64,000 nt of DNA from Alphaproteobacteria bacterium (GCA_022600345.1 JAHZKP010000131.1:1-64000), one strand, 5' to 3'. Shown: positions 44,930 through 54,131, numbered from the stretch's first letter. A program made the numbers and translations. Notes: a model not told the origin generated them from the letters alone.

Positions 44930-47110
44930 TCAGCGAGTGCAAGGCTCGCGCCCAAGCCGTTCCTCCACTGAGTTGGACAGTTGATCCAATGAATCGACCG
45001 TGTCACCGCTGCGTGGGACCCGCGCCAGGGTTTCTTTGGCTCGAGCCAGGTGCTGACAGGTGCTTTCCGGGTCGAGATCGGCGAGGGCGAGAAGTAGCTG
45101 CAGTGACCGGTGCCAGGGCTCCACAGCGTTAGGGTGGGATTGTCTTAGCCGACCGTAAATCTTCAGGGCGATGCGATACTGCTTGCGAGCTTCATCTGGT
45201 TGGTTGATTTGGATATGTATATCAGCGGCCGTTTCGCGCAAAAGAGCCTCATCTAGGTGCAACTGCGGGTTGGCGTGGTCTGCGTTCGTCGATCCTTCCA
45301 AAATGGCGATCGCAAGTCGGTAATGATGCAATGCGTTGCCAAAGTCGCCGGCGTTTGCGAGCGCACGCGCGACTCCATTCTGGGCGACAGCGAGTTCGCG
45401 CTGCCAACGCAGGTTCGACGGGTTGCGCGCCGCGACGGATTCCCGGATTTCCCGGCTCTTTTTAAAGTTGGCGAGGGCTAGGGGGAGATTCTGGAGCACC
45501 AAGTGGGCATCACCCAGGCGTTCGTGGCCGTTGGCCAGATCGCGCTGCAATTCGACATTTGCGGTGTCGGACGCAGCGAGGCGCTGACGCACATCGAGTG
45601 CCCTTTGATACTGCTCCAAAGCGCGCTCACGTTGGCCCTCGATACTGAGCAACTCGCCCTGCCTGATATGGCTGACCGCCAGGCTGCGGTTCCATCGCAC
45701 GTTCGTGTCATCCTTGTTCTTCAAGGCGAGAAACAACCGATGGCTATTCTCAAAGTGCTGTTTGCTCTCTTCGGCGTTGCCGAGTGCGCGGTGAACGAGT
45801 CCCAGGCGTTCGTGGCTGGCGGCGAGGTCGTATCTGGCCCCTGGTCCAGAATCAGAGCGGACAGCAAGTTGGCCCAGGATTTCGTGGCCTTTTTTGTAGT
45901 ACTCGATTACGGCTGCGGGATCGTTGGCTGCTTGCAGCGCATCGCCGGTTGACGTGTAAGCAACCGCAAGTTGGCGTTGCCAGTCGGGCAACTTCGTCTG
46001 CGGACTAACATGAGATTTGGCAATCGATAAACTCTTGCGAAAAGCTGCCAAGCCTTCATCCTGGCGGCTGGAAGCGCGCAGGGCATGGCCCATTTCGCGA
46101 TGAGCAACGATAAGATCGCGGACGTATATGGTTGTGTTCGGTGAAGTCTCGACAAGCTTTTCGAGCAACTGCACGGCCTCTTGGGTACGCTTCAACTGTT
46201 CGTCGTGCTCGCCGACGCGGTCGTAGCTGCGCGCAAAGGCAAGCAGGACAGCGGCCTGACGACGGCGCAGTTCGGGCGTCTTGCGGCCTTTCGATGCAAG
46301 GCTCTGGAAGATGGATTCCGAATTCTTGAGCAGGCCGATGGTGTAGGCTTCGGGGAAGCCGACGCGTTCAGAAAGGCGAGTGGCTTCGGAGACGAATCCC
46401 GATCCGGCTTTCAACGCCTCAGCCAAATTTTCTTCGGCGACCAACAGGTTGCGGTAGGCAAAGACGGCGCTGGCGATCGCAGCGGCAGTCAGCAGCGCCA
46501 TCGCCGCAAAAATGCCTACCCACATGCGGCGCCTGCGTCGGCGGCGCAATTCCGCTCGACCGACGATGACGTCCAGCGGAAGGCCGATTAGGCTGGCAAC
46601 GACTTTCTGCAATGCGAGCCAATCGCCATCGCCGTCGGGACGAGAATCGGCAGCGACAGGCTCAACCGGCTGTGGCAGGTCGTTGCCTTTGGCATCGACC
46701 AGGTGCCTGACCGCCGGCGGGAAGGGATCGCGTTCGGCGTCGCCGGGTTCTCCCGACTTGATGATGGGGATCACCCGCTCATGGCAACCAAACGTTTTGA
46801 AAAGACGGATCTCCTCATTTACGTGCTTGCTTCGCGCGGCTGCGGGCGAGCAAATAACGACGAGCGCATTTGAATTTTCGATCGCCTCAAGCGTTTGTTT
46901 CTTCAGTGAGTGCCCGGCAGAAAAGTCGTCTCGGTCGCGGAAGACCGGGGCGAGTGATTTCGGGACCGGACCAAGCGGCGTCTCCCGACCTACTAGGGTG
47001 GAGTCGATTGGGTAGGTCTCAAGAGCATGATGGAGCCAGCGGGCAAACCGCTTGTCGGCGTGCGAATAGCTCAGGAAGGCGGAAAATTTCTTGGTCGCCG
47101 GTGCAGGCAT
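44930..47110 (-). CDS. TIR-domain, membrane-anchored TPR protein
   Basis: The product is 726 residues. Residues 8-185 are a TIR domain: FSAFLSYSHADKRFARWLHH, then PVFRDRDDFSAGHSLKKQTL, SNALVVICSPAAARSKHVNEE. Glu100 there sits where NAD-cleaving TIRs have their catalytic Glu. A basic patch (RRRRRRR) precedes a transmembrane helix at ~196-218. About 500 residues of TPRs follow, with regular repeats such as GNAEESKQHFENSHRLFLAL, QRERALEQYQRALDVRQRLA and GDFGNALHHYRLAIAILEG. The positive-inside rule puts the TIR domain in the cytosol and the TPRs in the periplasm. It is the first gene of block C, 21 bases before the CHAT gene. It shares architecture with the TIR gene of block A but is not closely similar. 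Confidence 0.86.
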   Translation of the reverse strand: MPAPATKKFSAFLSYSHADKRFARWLHHALETYPIDSTLVGRETPLGPVPKSLAPVFRDRDDFSAGHSLKKQTLEAIENSNALVVICSPAAARSKHVNEEIRLFKTFGCHERVIPIIKSGEPGDAERDPFPPAVRHLVDAKGNDLPQPVEPVAADSRPDGDGDWLALQKVVASLIGLPLDVIVGRAELRRRRRRRMWVGIFAAMALLTAAAIASAVFAYRNLLVAEENLAEALKAGSGFVSEATRLSERVGFPEAYTIGLLKNSESIFQSLASKGRKTPELRRRQAAVLLAFARSYDRVGEHDEQLKRTQEAVQLLEKLVETSPNTTIYVRDLIVAHREMGHALRASSRQDEGLAAFRKSLSIAKSHVSPQTKLPDWQRQLAVAYTSTGDALQAANDPAAVIEYYKKGHEILGQLAVRSDSGPGARYDLAASHERLGLVHRALGNAEESKQHFENSHRLFLALKNKDDTNVRWNRSLAVSHIRQGELLSIEGQRERALEQYQRALDVRQRLAASDTANVELQRDLANGHERLGDAHLVLQNLPLALANFKKSREIRESVAARNPSNLRWQRELAVAQNGVARALANAGDFGNALHHYRLAIAILEGSTNADHANPQLHLDEALLRETAADIHIQINQPDEARKQYRIALKIYGRLRQSHPNAVEPWHRSLQLLLALADLDPESTCQHLARAKETLARVPRSGDTVDSLDQLSNSVEERLGREPCTR

Positions 47111-47279
47111 TTCTCAAGCCTTCTCCGCAACGAAATCGCTACTACCCAATGTCTTGCCGACACCGTAATGCGCGGCTCGATAATGTCTGACGCAAAACAT
47201 TTTGACTTACATGAGCAGAATAATCCAGTAGGTTGGTTATATTGTATTGATCAGTTGGCGATCGTCGGGGGCACTGTCC
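47111..47279. promoter_or_regulatory. Divergent promoter region of blocks C and D
   Basis: The 169-base A/T-richer spacer lies between the starts of two operons reading apart. It must contain both promoters. A TTGACT at 47200-47206 and the A/T patch at 47218-47252 are candidates, but spacing does not give a clean consensus. Confidence 0.4.
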
Positions 47280-47816
47280 ATGCTTTTCCGCTCTTTTTCG
47301 CATAGCGTTTTCAAATTCGTCGCCGTTTTCGCCCTTTGTGTTGCGAATGGTTCGCCTCTTCATTCCGGCGGTGTTGATTTCTGTAAGGGCCTGGAAAGAG
47401 CATTAGAAGCAGCACCCGACCTAACAGACATGATAGGCCCCTCTGTAATGGGTTCCTTCGGTGATTGGCGGGCCAAGCAGCATATCGACGGCTTCGAAAT
47501 GTGTGCCATTTCGCTTACCAAGGGCATCCTAACCTACAGTTGCAAAAACGATTTCGGCGCTAAACGAAAGAGCGCCGAGCCTTCATTCGTCGAAATCGAG
47601 GAAAAGGTTTCAGCTTGCCGGGACACGTGGCAAGTGCGCCACCTCAACACTGCTCAAGTGCGCGTAACTGCGTTCGCGGATGACGCGGTCATCGGCCGCG
47701 CGGTGCTGATGCTAAGCGAAAATTCGAAGAGCACGTTTGAGGGAAATAAGCACGTCTTGCAGCCGTACTGGCGTGTGCAGTTAATGGTTGTGGACGTTCG
47801 TAAAGCACAGCGGTGA
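47280..47816 (+). CDS. Small exported protein, block D
   Basis: From ATG 47280 the product is 178 residues. A signal peptide (SHSVFKFVAVFALCVANGSP) is followed by a compact domain with four cysteines (VDFCKGLERAL, FEMCAISL, LTYSCKND, VSACRDTWQ), likely two disulphides. The C-terminal half is beta-rich (VRVTAFADDAVIGRAVLML, YWRVQLMVVDV). No family is recognised. It stands four bases before the second CHAT gene, in a shared transcript, and may be a partner, inhibitor or substrate of that protease. Confidence 0.72.
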   Translation: MLFRSFSHSVFKFVAVFALCVANGSPLHSGGVDFCKGLERALEAAPDLTDMIGPSVMGSFGDWRAKQHIDGFEMCAISLTKGILTYSCKNDFGAKRKSAEPSFVEIEEKVSACRDTWQVRHLNTAQVRVTAFADDAVIGRAVLMLSENSKSTFEGNKHVLQPYWRVQLMVVDVRKAQR

Positions 47817-47820
47817 TCGA

Positions 47821-50800
47821 ATGAAAATCGTGTTGAAGTCCTATGTTTTGGCGGCCCTAGTCTTCATCTGCGCAAGCTCGTTAATGGTCATTCCACCGCA
47901 GGCACGCGCACAAACGTCGGAGCCGGTGGAGCCAAACACAACCAAATCAGAAAACGTCAACAAGGCTGCCGACGTCGCGGCTAGCAAGCTTCTGCTCAAG
48001 GCCCATGTCGACCAGGACCTGCCGATGCTCATCAGGCTGGGAAAATCGTGGTTCCCGGCGATTGCAGGCGGTAAGCAAGTGCTCGATCCCAAGGACAGTG
48101 AGGCGCTGCTTGCCTATGCCGATGCACTATTCGTTTACGGGCTCGCCGCCGATGCGGAAAACGTGCTGGCACATTTCGATGTTAAAGTCGAAGACGCCGG
48201 GACAGACAGCAAGGGCGTTGCAAGACTGCGCGCGTGGCATGCGATCCTCAGCCTAGAACATATGTTCCGCAAGTCATCAAGACAAGCCATGTTCGCCTCG
48301 GTGATGGACCCATCCGCGAAGCTCACGGAGATTTTTCGCGATACCCGAAAGGCGCTGGCCCGGGCGCAAGAGCTGACTAGCGGCATTGATGAACCTGCAT
48401 TCAATTTTCGGATCGAGTCAGTAGAGCAGGGGCTTGCGAACGCCGCCAAGACAGGCAGGAAAGAGGCAGTTCGGAATAGCTTCGAGGCGGCGATGACGCT
48501 TGCTGACCGTTGCCAAAAGTCCGACATTTCTCACAATCGTAAGAGCAATCATATCACGCCGATCTGCATTCGCTTGGCACTCGATGCTGCGGCATTGTTC
48601 AGTGCGGCAGGAAAGTCGGAAGCCGAAGCTTATTCGTATCTAAAGGCAAAGCGAGAGACTTACCTTGTTAGGCTCACCGCCAAACATCCCCAGTGGGCTA
48701 TTTTTCAACAGCAGTTTGCTAATGCTGCGCGAATGGCTGGCCAGACTGACGAGGCGCGTGCCGCATTTGAGCTGGGCCATGCATATTGGGAAACAGTCAG
48801 CGACTTTGCACCGATGGATCACGCCCATGCCGGCGCAGCCGTGTTCTACATGGGGCTCAACGATATTGAAATGGCGGTTGGGGCTTTTAAGAAGCAATTC
48901 GATGCCCTGGCAGCCAGCTTCGACAGCGACGATCCGGAACTTGCAAAAAAGGCATTATGGATCATCGACTGGAGCGCCTCCGGGGCAGGGGAATTCGCCA
49001 AGATCGGGATCTTGAGCGCCATCCTGGGTGATACGAAACGACTTGCGCTCGGTAATACAGGGCGGCGCAAGCTGCTCAATCGGCTGGCATACGAATACCA
49101 GGAAGCCGGTTTCGTCGAAGAAGCACGACATATGCGACGGCGCATCGATAAGATGCCCCTGCCAAGCGGCGTTGTGAAGCTGCTCTCCGACGTAGAGGCC
49201 GGGCGCCTGAAGGGGAAGGCGCTGGACCAGAAGAGACTCAACCAAGTCCTGACCGAAAGAGATTATTCGACCGCTTACCGTCTCAACAAGTTGGCGACGG
49301 AGCGGCTCATTGAGGAACTGGGATTACAGGGCGACGGCGTGCTACTGGGCGTCCTAACGACGGCGGGCGACATGCAAGCGGTTGGCAAGGAGGCGGAAGC
49401 GTTTAGATACCAGGAGCGCTATTTCCGGAAACTACTCAATCTGAAGGATCCAGACATAAATCAGCTTCGCCTCGCATTGGGCCTTCACGCTGATGCGCTG
49501 GAGGATAACGGCCACCAAACTCTCGCTGATTATTACCGCGACGAGGCCGCGACGAGACTAGCGACGCATCACCTCTCGCGCGCGGAAGGGCTGTGGAATT
49601 CGAAAGGGGACTTCCTGGAATTTGGCACCCAACTGGCGCACGCGAACGGCCGGCTTGCCGAAGTCGGCCGCAACCGCCTGCGAATGTTGGACGTGTATCA
49701 GAGCTACCTCAAGCGCGCGCTGGCGCCAGGGGGCGCTGATGGTGACCGTGCGATTCATCTAGTTCACGATTACGCCTCCTGGCTGCAGGAGAATGGCGAA
49801 GTTGAGCTCGGTAAGGCCGTCAATGATACGGCTGTATTCGCCAGGGTACACAAGAAGTCGCAGGCCTGGCTGTGCCACAGCCTGCGAAGTGTCGATACTA
49901 AGAACCAGAATGAACTGGCCTGCCCCGATATACAGCAAGAAGAATTGCGAGACCCCAAGCGACGTGTCCGCGTCACGCCCAAAGAGGAAGCCTTCTCCCA
50001 ATTGCGTCGCACAGCGTTGCCTGAGGAAGTGCACGCCAAATTGGAGTTGCTAAAAAAGCAGGTCGATTTCCTGCCGGCCACCAACCTTATCGTCATGGCC
50101 GACCGCAAGCGTAGAAAGCAGCCAGTGTTGGCTAGGGCTATTCGCCTTGCCGTCTACGACACGCTCAAGATGCTGAAGTATCGCAATGCAGCTCTGGAGG
50201 CCCATGCGCTAAACAGCCTCGCCCACGACTTCCTGGCCGGTAGCGAAAACAACCTGGCACAGGCTACTTGGCGCATGGCGGTCGACATTCTGATAGCCGA
50301 CGGCGCCTACATCGATTCTGGATTAGGTAAAGTCGTCGTCGGGCTTATAGAGAATTATTACCTAACGGGAACGCCCGAGACCGGCGACGCGCTTGCGAAA
50401 AAAATTCTAGCGGACATCGCTGATATGCCGGCTGCCCGCCGCCTCAAGAAGCGCATTAACGATGCGCTCAAACTTGCGCGTAAGAGACTGGCGCGGAAAC
50501 AAGAAATACAGTCGGCCCGCCAGATCACTCCGATTGAGGCCCCGCAATGGGCGCTCGAAATCGTCACGGGGCACGAAAAAACTGAAGCTCTCAAGCTCTT
50601 GTCGAAGGCGAAACTCGCGAGCCGGCTGGGAACACTCGTTGCGGGATATGCCTCGTTGCGGGATCGCGAGGGGACCGGCCGCAAACTGGCGGCGTTGCAC
50701 GAGGCAGCAGCCGAGACATTTGGCGAAGCTCACACTTTTACGGGGATGCTAGCGTTCCGGCGCGCACAATGGATTCTGCTCGACAGGTCGTTTCGACATG

Positions 50801-52914
50801 CCGTGCCGCTGTTACGGCAAGTTGCCGCGAGCAAACAGCCAACGGTCGATGATATCCTCCAATTGCACAACTTGTACGTCCCGGCCATGTGGCAGTACGC
50901 TGCGCGCGCTCTTGAACACTACGAGGGTACCGCCCAGCGTCTACGTGCGATTGAGGCGCAAGCGGGTGGCCTTCTAGAGCGAGCCGGCGGCGAATTGTCA
51001 AAGGCAGAGGCAGAGCAACTCACCGTTCTGGGGAAAGCCTACATTGCGGCCGCGGAATACGAAAAAGCTGCAAAGGTATTCGTGCGTCTGGCTGGGTCGA
51101 ATGCCTCAGTTGGCGCCCCGGCGTTTACCGTCGCCGAACGCGCTGGACGCGAAGGAACCAGCGAACTGAGCCTGGCTTGCGGCGGCGAATACGTCATTGG
51201 ACTCGGATCCGCGGGACGCGACGTGCAGGCCGACTGTGCGGTTGCCGTTGGCCATGTACTTGCAGCATGGCTCCGCCGCGTGAGCGAAGGCGCGCGCGAA
51301 TTTGTTGTCGCTTCGGATAACGCCGCTCGGCGCAAATTACGCGACATCATCAATGGCCGGATGTCACACTATTTCTCTAATTTTTCCAGCCTGCTGGGCG
51401 TCCCGCACGACCGTGTGCAGGCTTTGCTTGCCGAAGGACTGGCCCTGGCTGAATTTGTGAATTCGAACGACACCGAGTCTGCAGCTGCCGGCTTGCTGCT
51501 GCGCAGCAGGCTTGGGAAGAGCCATCCAGGCGGAGCAGCAGCCATTGGCGCTTATCGCAGGGCAAGCGACGACTGGCGGCGCGCAACCCGCGATCTCATC
51601 TTTGTCAAAACGGGTGAGAATACCGAAGCGCTTAAGGCCGCGGTCGACCGGAAGCGGCAGAGGCTCGATCAATTGCGACTGCGCCATGCCGACATCCTGC
51701 GCGAGCACCGGCTTCTCAGCCTTAATACTTCGCTGGATATTGGCGCCATCCGACAGGCATTGGCGCCCGACGAGGCGATCATCTCTTACTTTGTTGACGA
51801 GAACATCAAGATCGCCTGGGTCCTGCGCCGCGGTGGTATTTACGCCTTCAATCTGTCGTTCGTGCTTGAATCGTTGCGCCGCGACGTGCGACTGCTGCGG
51901 CGAGACCTCAATCCGGCAGGGACCTTAAAGGACGTCAACGTCGCGCGGTCTCATGCGCTTTATCAGGCACTGGTCGGGCCGCTGCATGATGCACTTGCCG
52001 GCGCGACGACGTTGTTCATATCTCCCGGTCCTGAGTTGTCCTGGCTGCCGTTCGATGCACTGGTGACACGTCCGCCCAAGCAGCCGACCTGGACGGTCGA
52101 CGCAGACTGGCGGCCGCATTGGCTGATCAGCGATTTTGGTGTCGCCCTGCTACCGGCAACTTCGGTATTTGCGGATCTGCGGGGCAATGGCGGCGAACAG
52201 GGACGGGCCGCAAAACTTATCGCGGCTGGCGCGCCGCATCTGTCGACTGCTGGAAAAGACGATACCCAGACATCGGTGGCAGCATTCGAAAATGGGCGGG
52301 CGAACCCGCAATGGCTCGCGCAATTCGAACCGCTGCCGGCGGCCGTTACCGAAATCAACGATGCGCGCGCTGCGTTCCCCGATGGCGCCGCTGCAACCGT
52401 CACCGGTCCGCAATTTACGGAAACGTGGATGAAGTCAGCGAACCTCAAGGACTATCGGTTCATGCTGTTGGCCACCCACGCTAAAGCGGGTTCAGCGACG
52501 AATCCAGCGTTCATGCTCATGAGCGAGCCCGCGCATGGCAGCGGCTCTGACGGTGCGATGACAGCAACAGAGATCAGGGATCTCGACCTCGACCTGGACG
52601 TCGTCTTTCTCAGCGCCTGCGAGACGGGCCGCGGCCGGGGCAACACCGGTGGCTATGGCCCACTGGTGTCAGCATTCTATAGTGCAGGCGCGCGGAATAT
52701 CGTCGCAACGCACTGGCCAATCGCCTCGAAAGCTGCAGGTGCGGTCACAGTACCGGTGCTACGACAGTTGGCTCGAAACGGCGTCGGTGAAATTGTACCT
52801 GCACTGACGGAAACCAAGCGAAGGCTCAGCAAAATGGGGTCGCAATTCAGTCACCCCGCCCACTGGGCAGCATTCTTCCTGGTTGGCGCCCCACGCAAGG
52901 AGGTTGCGGAATGA
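47821..52914 (+). CDS. TPR-CHAT caspase-like protease 2, with signal peptide
   Basis: The product is 1697 residues from ATG 47821. A clear signal peptide (YVLAALVFICASSLMVIPPQ then ARAQ) predicts export. Residues ~50-1300 are almost wholly helical with irregular TPR-like pairs, for example MAGQTDEARAAFELGHAYWE and GKAYIAAAEYEKAAKVFVRL. The last ~390 residues are a CHAT domain: RFMLLATHAKAG with catalytic His1553, VVFLSACETGRG with Cys1600, and PLVSAFYSAGARNIVATHWP. It is similar in plan to CHAT protease 1 but lacks Sel1 repeats and differs around the active site. Its stop overlaps the next gene by four bases. Function in periplasmic proteolysis is inferred from the signal and the intact dyad. 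Confidence 0.87.
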   Translation: MKIVLKSYVLAALVFICASSLMVIPPQARAQTSEPVEPNTTKSENVNKAADVAASKLLLKAHVDQDLPMLIRLGKSWFPAIAGGKQVLDPKDSEALLAYADALFVYGLAADAENVLAHFDVKVEDAGTDSKGVARLRAWHAILSLEHMFRKSSRQAMFASVMDPSAKLTEIFRDTRKALARAQELTSGIDEPAFNFRIESVEQGLANAAKTGRKEAVRNSFEAAMTLADRCQKSDISHNRKSNHITPICIRLALDAAALFSAAGKSEAEAYSYLKAKRETYLVRLTAKHPQWAIFQQQFANAARMAGQTDEARAAFELGHAYWETVSDFAPMDHAHAGAAVFYMGLNDIEMAVGAFKKQFDALAASFDSDDPELAKKALWIIDWSASGAGEFAKIGILSAILGDTKRLALGNTGRRKLLNRLAYEYQEAGFVEEARHMRRRIDKMPLPSGVVKLLSDVEAGRLKGKALDQKRLNQVLTERDYSTAYRLNKLATERLIEELGLQGDGVLLGVLTTAGDMQAVGKEAEAFRYQERYFRKLLNLKDPDINQLRLALGLHADALEDNGHQTLADYYRDEAATRLATHHLSRAEGLWNSKGDFLEFGTQLAHANGRLAEVGRNRLRMLDVYQSYLKRALAPGGADGDRAIHLVHDYASWLQENGEVELGKAVNDTAVFARVHKKSQAWLCHSLRSVDTKNQNELACPDIQQEELRDPKRRVRVTPKEEAFSQLRRTALPEEVHAKLELLKKQVDFLPATNLIVMADRKRRKQPVLARAIRLAVYDTLKMLKYRNAALEAHALNSLAHDFLAGSENNLAQATWRMAVDILIADGAYIDSGLGKVVVGLIENYYLTGTPETGDALAKKILADIADMPAARRLKKRINDALKLARKRLARKQEIQSARQITPIEAPQWALEIVTGHEKTEALKLLSKAKLASRLGTLVAGYASLRDREGTGRKLAALHEAAAETFGEAHTFTGMLAFRRAQWILLDRSFRHAVPLLRQVAASKQPTVDDILQLHNLYVPAMWQYAARALEHYEGTAQRLRAIEAQAGGLLERAGGELSKAEAEQLTVLGKAYIAAAEYEKAAKVFVRLAGSNASVGAPAFTVAERAGREGTSELSLACGGEYVIGLGSAGRDVQADCAVAVGHVLAAWLRRVSEGAREFVVASDNAARRKLRDIINGRMSHYFSNFSSLLGVPHDRVQALLAEGLALAEFVNSNDTESAAAGLLLRSRLGKSHPGGAAAIGAYRRASDDWRRATRDLIFVKTGENTEALKAAVDRKRQRLDQLRLRHADILREHRLLSLNTSLDIGAIRQALAPDEAIISYFVDENIKIAWVLRRGGIYAFNLSFVLESLRRDVRLLRRDLNPAGTLKDVNVARSHALYQALVGPLHDALAGATTLFISPGPELSWLPFDALVTRPPKQPTWTVDADWRPHWLISDFGVALLPATSVFADLRGNGGEQGRAAKLIAAGAPHLSTAGKDDTQTSVAAFENGRANPQWLAQFEPLPAAVTEINDARAAFPDGAAATVTGPQFTETWMKSANLKDYRFMLLATHAKAGSATNPAFMLMSEPAHGSGSDGAMTATEIRDLDLDLDVVFLSACETGRGRGNTGGYGPLVSAFYSAGARNIVATHWPIASKAAGAVTVPVLRQLARNGVGEIVPALTETKRRLSKMGSQFSHPAHWAAFFLVGAPRKEVAE

Positions 52915-53642
52915 GTAGTTCTCAAATGACAGCCGTCGCGATCGTTGCAGCGACGATGGCCTTTGCCTCTTTCGGGGCTTTGGCCGACGACACATATCTC
53001 GTGGTCGGGGTTCAAGGTGGCTCGTCGCTCAAACTCGGCCAGCGTGTTGCCAGCAACCGAAAGTTCGCCGTTGCTGCCGGTGCCAGCGTCCGCCTAGTCT
53101 CAAAGCGCGAGGTCGTTGTCGTGCGTGGACCTAAATCGACAACCGTCGGTCAACCGCGCACGGGCCAGAGGGCCAACTCCTCAATCGGCCGGACGTGGGA
53201 CCGGTTGAGCAGTGGATTGAAATCTGTAACCAACCTTACTGAACTTCGCGGTTCTAGTGATGAAGCGCTTCCCGATGACCCCTTGGTGCTAGACGGCAAC
53301 ACGAGTGGAGTACGCTGCGTCATCGGGGAACGCCCTGTGATCCACGCGGGACCGCACGACGATTCGTCCGGCCTGAAGATCGTCGAACGCAGCACCGGCG
53401 CGACAGGGTTTGTGTTTCCTAGTGACAATAGTCCGCGTTGGTTGTGGCCCGATACACTCAAGGTCAAAGACGAAGGCAAATATGATTTATTCTGGAGCGA
53501 TGCTGATCGTGCCGTGACCTGGATCGCTCGAATTGGGGCGCCAGCCTCGTCAAAGAACGCGCTGGGATCGTTTCTGGAGAAAGGATGTACGCAGCAGGCG
53601 TATATCGCGCTCCTGCGCATGCCGCCTGACCGAGAATTCTAG
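52911..53642 (+). CDS. Exported FecR-like beta-domain protein coupled to CHAT protease 2
   Basis: The product is 243 residues, with its start overlapping the CHAT stop (ATGA). A signal peptide (TAVAIVAATMAFASFGALAD) exports it. Residues ~27-85 resemble a FecR-type beta domain: LVVGVQGGSSLKLGQRVASN, KFAVAAGASVRLVSKREVVV, then RGPKST, matching the G-x-x-L-x-x-G...GAxVxL...GP pattern. The rest holds two cysteine pairs and a beta-rich domain (VIHAGPHDDSSGLKIVERST, KYDLFWSD). Such FecR-like modules are often receptors or protease substrates, so it may be the target of the coupled CHAT enzyme, which is inference. It is the last gene of the cluster. Confidence 0.74.
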   Translation: MSSSQMTAVAIVAATMAFASFGALADDTYLVVGVQGGSSLKLGQRVASNRKFAVAAGASVRLVSKREVVVVRGPKSTTVGQPRTGQRANSSIGRTWDRLSSGLKSVTNLTELRGSSDEALPDDPLVLDGNTSGVRCVIGERPVIHAGPHDDSSGLKIVERSTGATGFVFPSDNSPRWLWPDTLKVKDEGKYDLFWSDADRAVTWIARIGAPASSKNALGSFLEKGCTQQAYIALLRMPPDREF

Positions 53643-53740
53643 TCCCGGCCCGATCAGGCATTTGTTAGTGACCTGAGCCCCTTTTCCCATCCAATCAGAG
53701 ATAGAGCCCTGGGTTGGTTGAACCGCTCCCCATCTTTGGA

Positions 53741-53854
53741 TCACCGGGGGTTGGAAAATTCTCCGGTTGGCGCCCTTCCGGGGCTAGCCCCGGAAGGGCA
53801 AAACATCAGTTCGATCGGGGTCTTGTTGCCGATCGATGAGTGCGGACGCTTCAT
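53741..53854 (-). pseudogene. IS3-type transposase C-terminal fragment
   Basis: The frame reads MKRPHSSIGNKTPIELM and then a non-homologous tail to the stop. RPHSSIGNKTPIE matches the conserved RPHSSLGxxTPxE motif at the end of the rve integrase domain of IS3/IS481 transposases. The catalytic DDE residues are missing, as is all upstream sequence. Confidence 0.65.
53772..53799. repeat. 28-bp perfect palindrome
   Basis: GCCCTTCCGGGGCTAGCCCC followed by GGAAGGGC is self-complementary throughout. It lies inside the IS remnant, just after the transposase motif. Such a hairpin may act as a terminator for the upstream cluster or as a folded end of the element. Confidence 0.7.
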
Positions 53855-54054
53855 CGTCTCTCCTCGCTCTCGCGGCCAAGCCGCAATGCGAGAATTTTCC
53901 ATGATTCGCCGGTCCAGTTTCAGGGGCTCAGGTCAGAGGAAATCTGATAGAAAATTGACCCTGGAACCGCAGATCATAGACCCCGCCCCCGTTTTCGACG
54001 AAGAGCCGCTCATTTTGGATCGACGGGGAAAATTCGCTAAATTATTGGAATGAT

Positions 54055-54131
54055 TGGCGCACCCGGCAGGAGTCGAACCTGCGACCTTCGGAATCGGAAT
54101 CCGACACTCTATCCAGCTGAGCTACGGGTGC
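54055..54131 (-). tRNA. tRNA-Arg (anticodon CCG)
   Basis: The minus strand folds into a full cloverleaf. The acceptor GCACCCG pairs with CGGGTGC. The D-arm is AGCTCAGCTGGATAGAG with D-loop. The anticodon stem TCGGA/TCCGA holds loop TTCCGAT with anticodon CCG. The T-arm is GCAGGTTCGACTCCTGC. The 3' CCA is encoded. It reads codon CGG. Its 3' end points to the accessory cluster on the left. Confidence 0.97.

Larger units (their letters stand above)
53669..53935. mobile_element. Degenerate IS3-type element remnant with intact inverted ends
   Basis: Perfect 14-bp inverted ends TGACCTGAGCCCCT lie at 53669-53682 (plus strand) and 53922-53935 (reverse complement). Between them, on the minus strand, sits a transposase C-terminus (53741-53854). 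The 267-base size shows that most of the element has been deleted, so it can no longer move by itself. Confidence 0.6.

Noticed and set aside
39794..52914. CRISPR-linked CHAT (Craspase) system
   Set aside because: No Cas7-11, no cas1/cas2 and no repeat-spacer array in the window.
23378..53642. The cluster as a complete type VI secretion locus or prophage
   Set aside because: No Tss/Hcp/VgrG, capsid, terminase, tail or integrase gene is visible. Only the vWA and ABC parts recall T6SS regulation.
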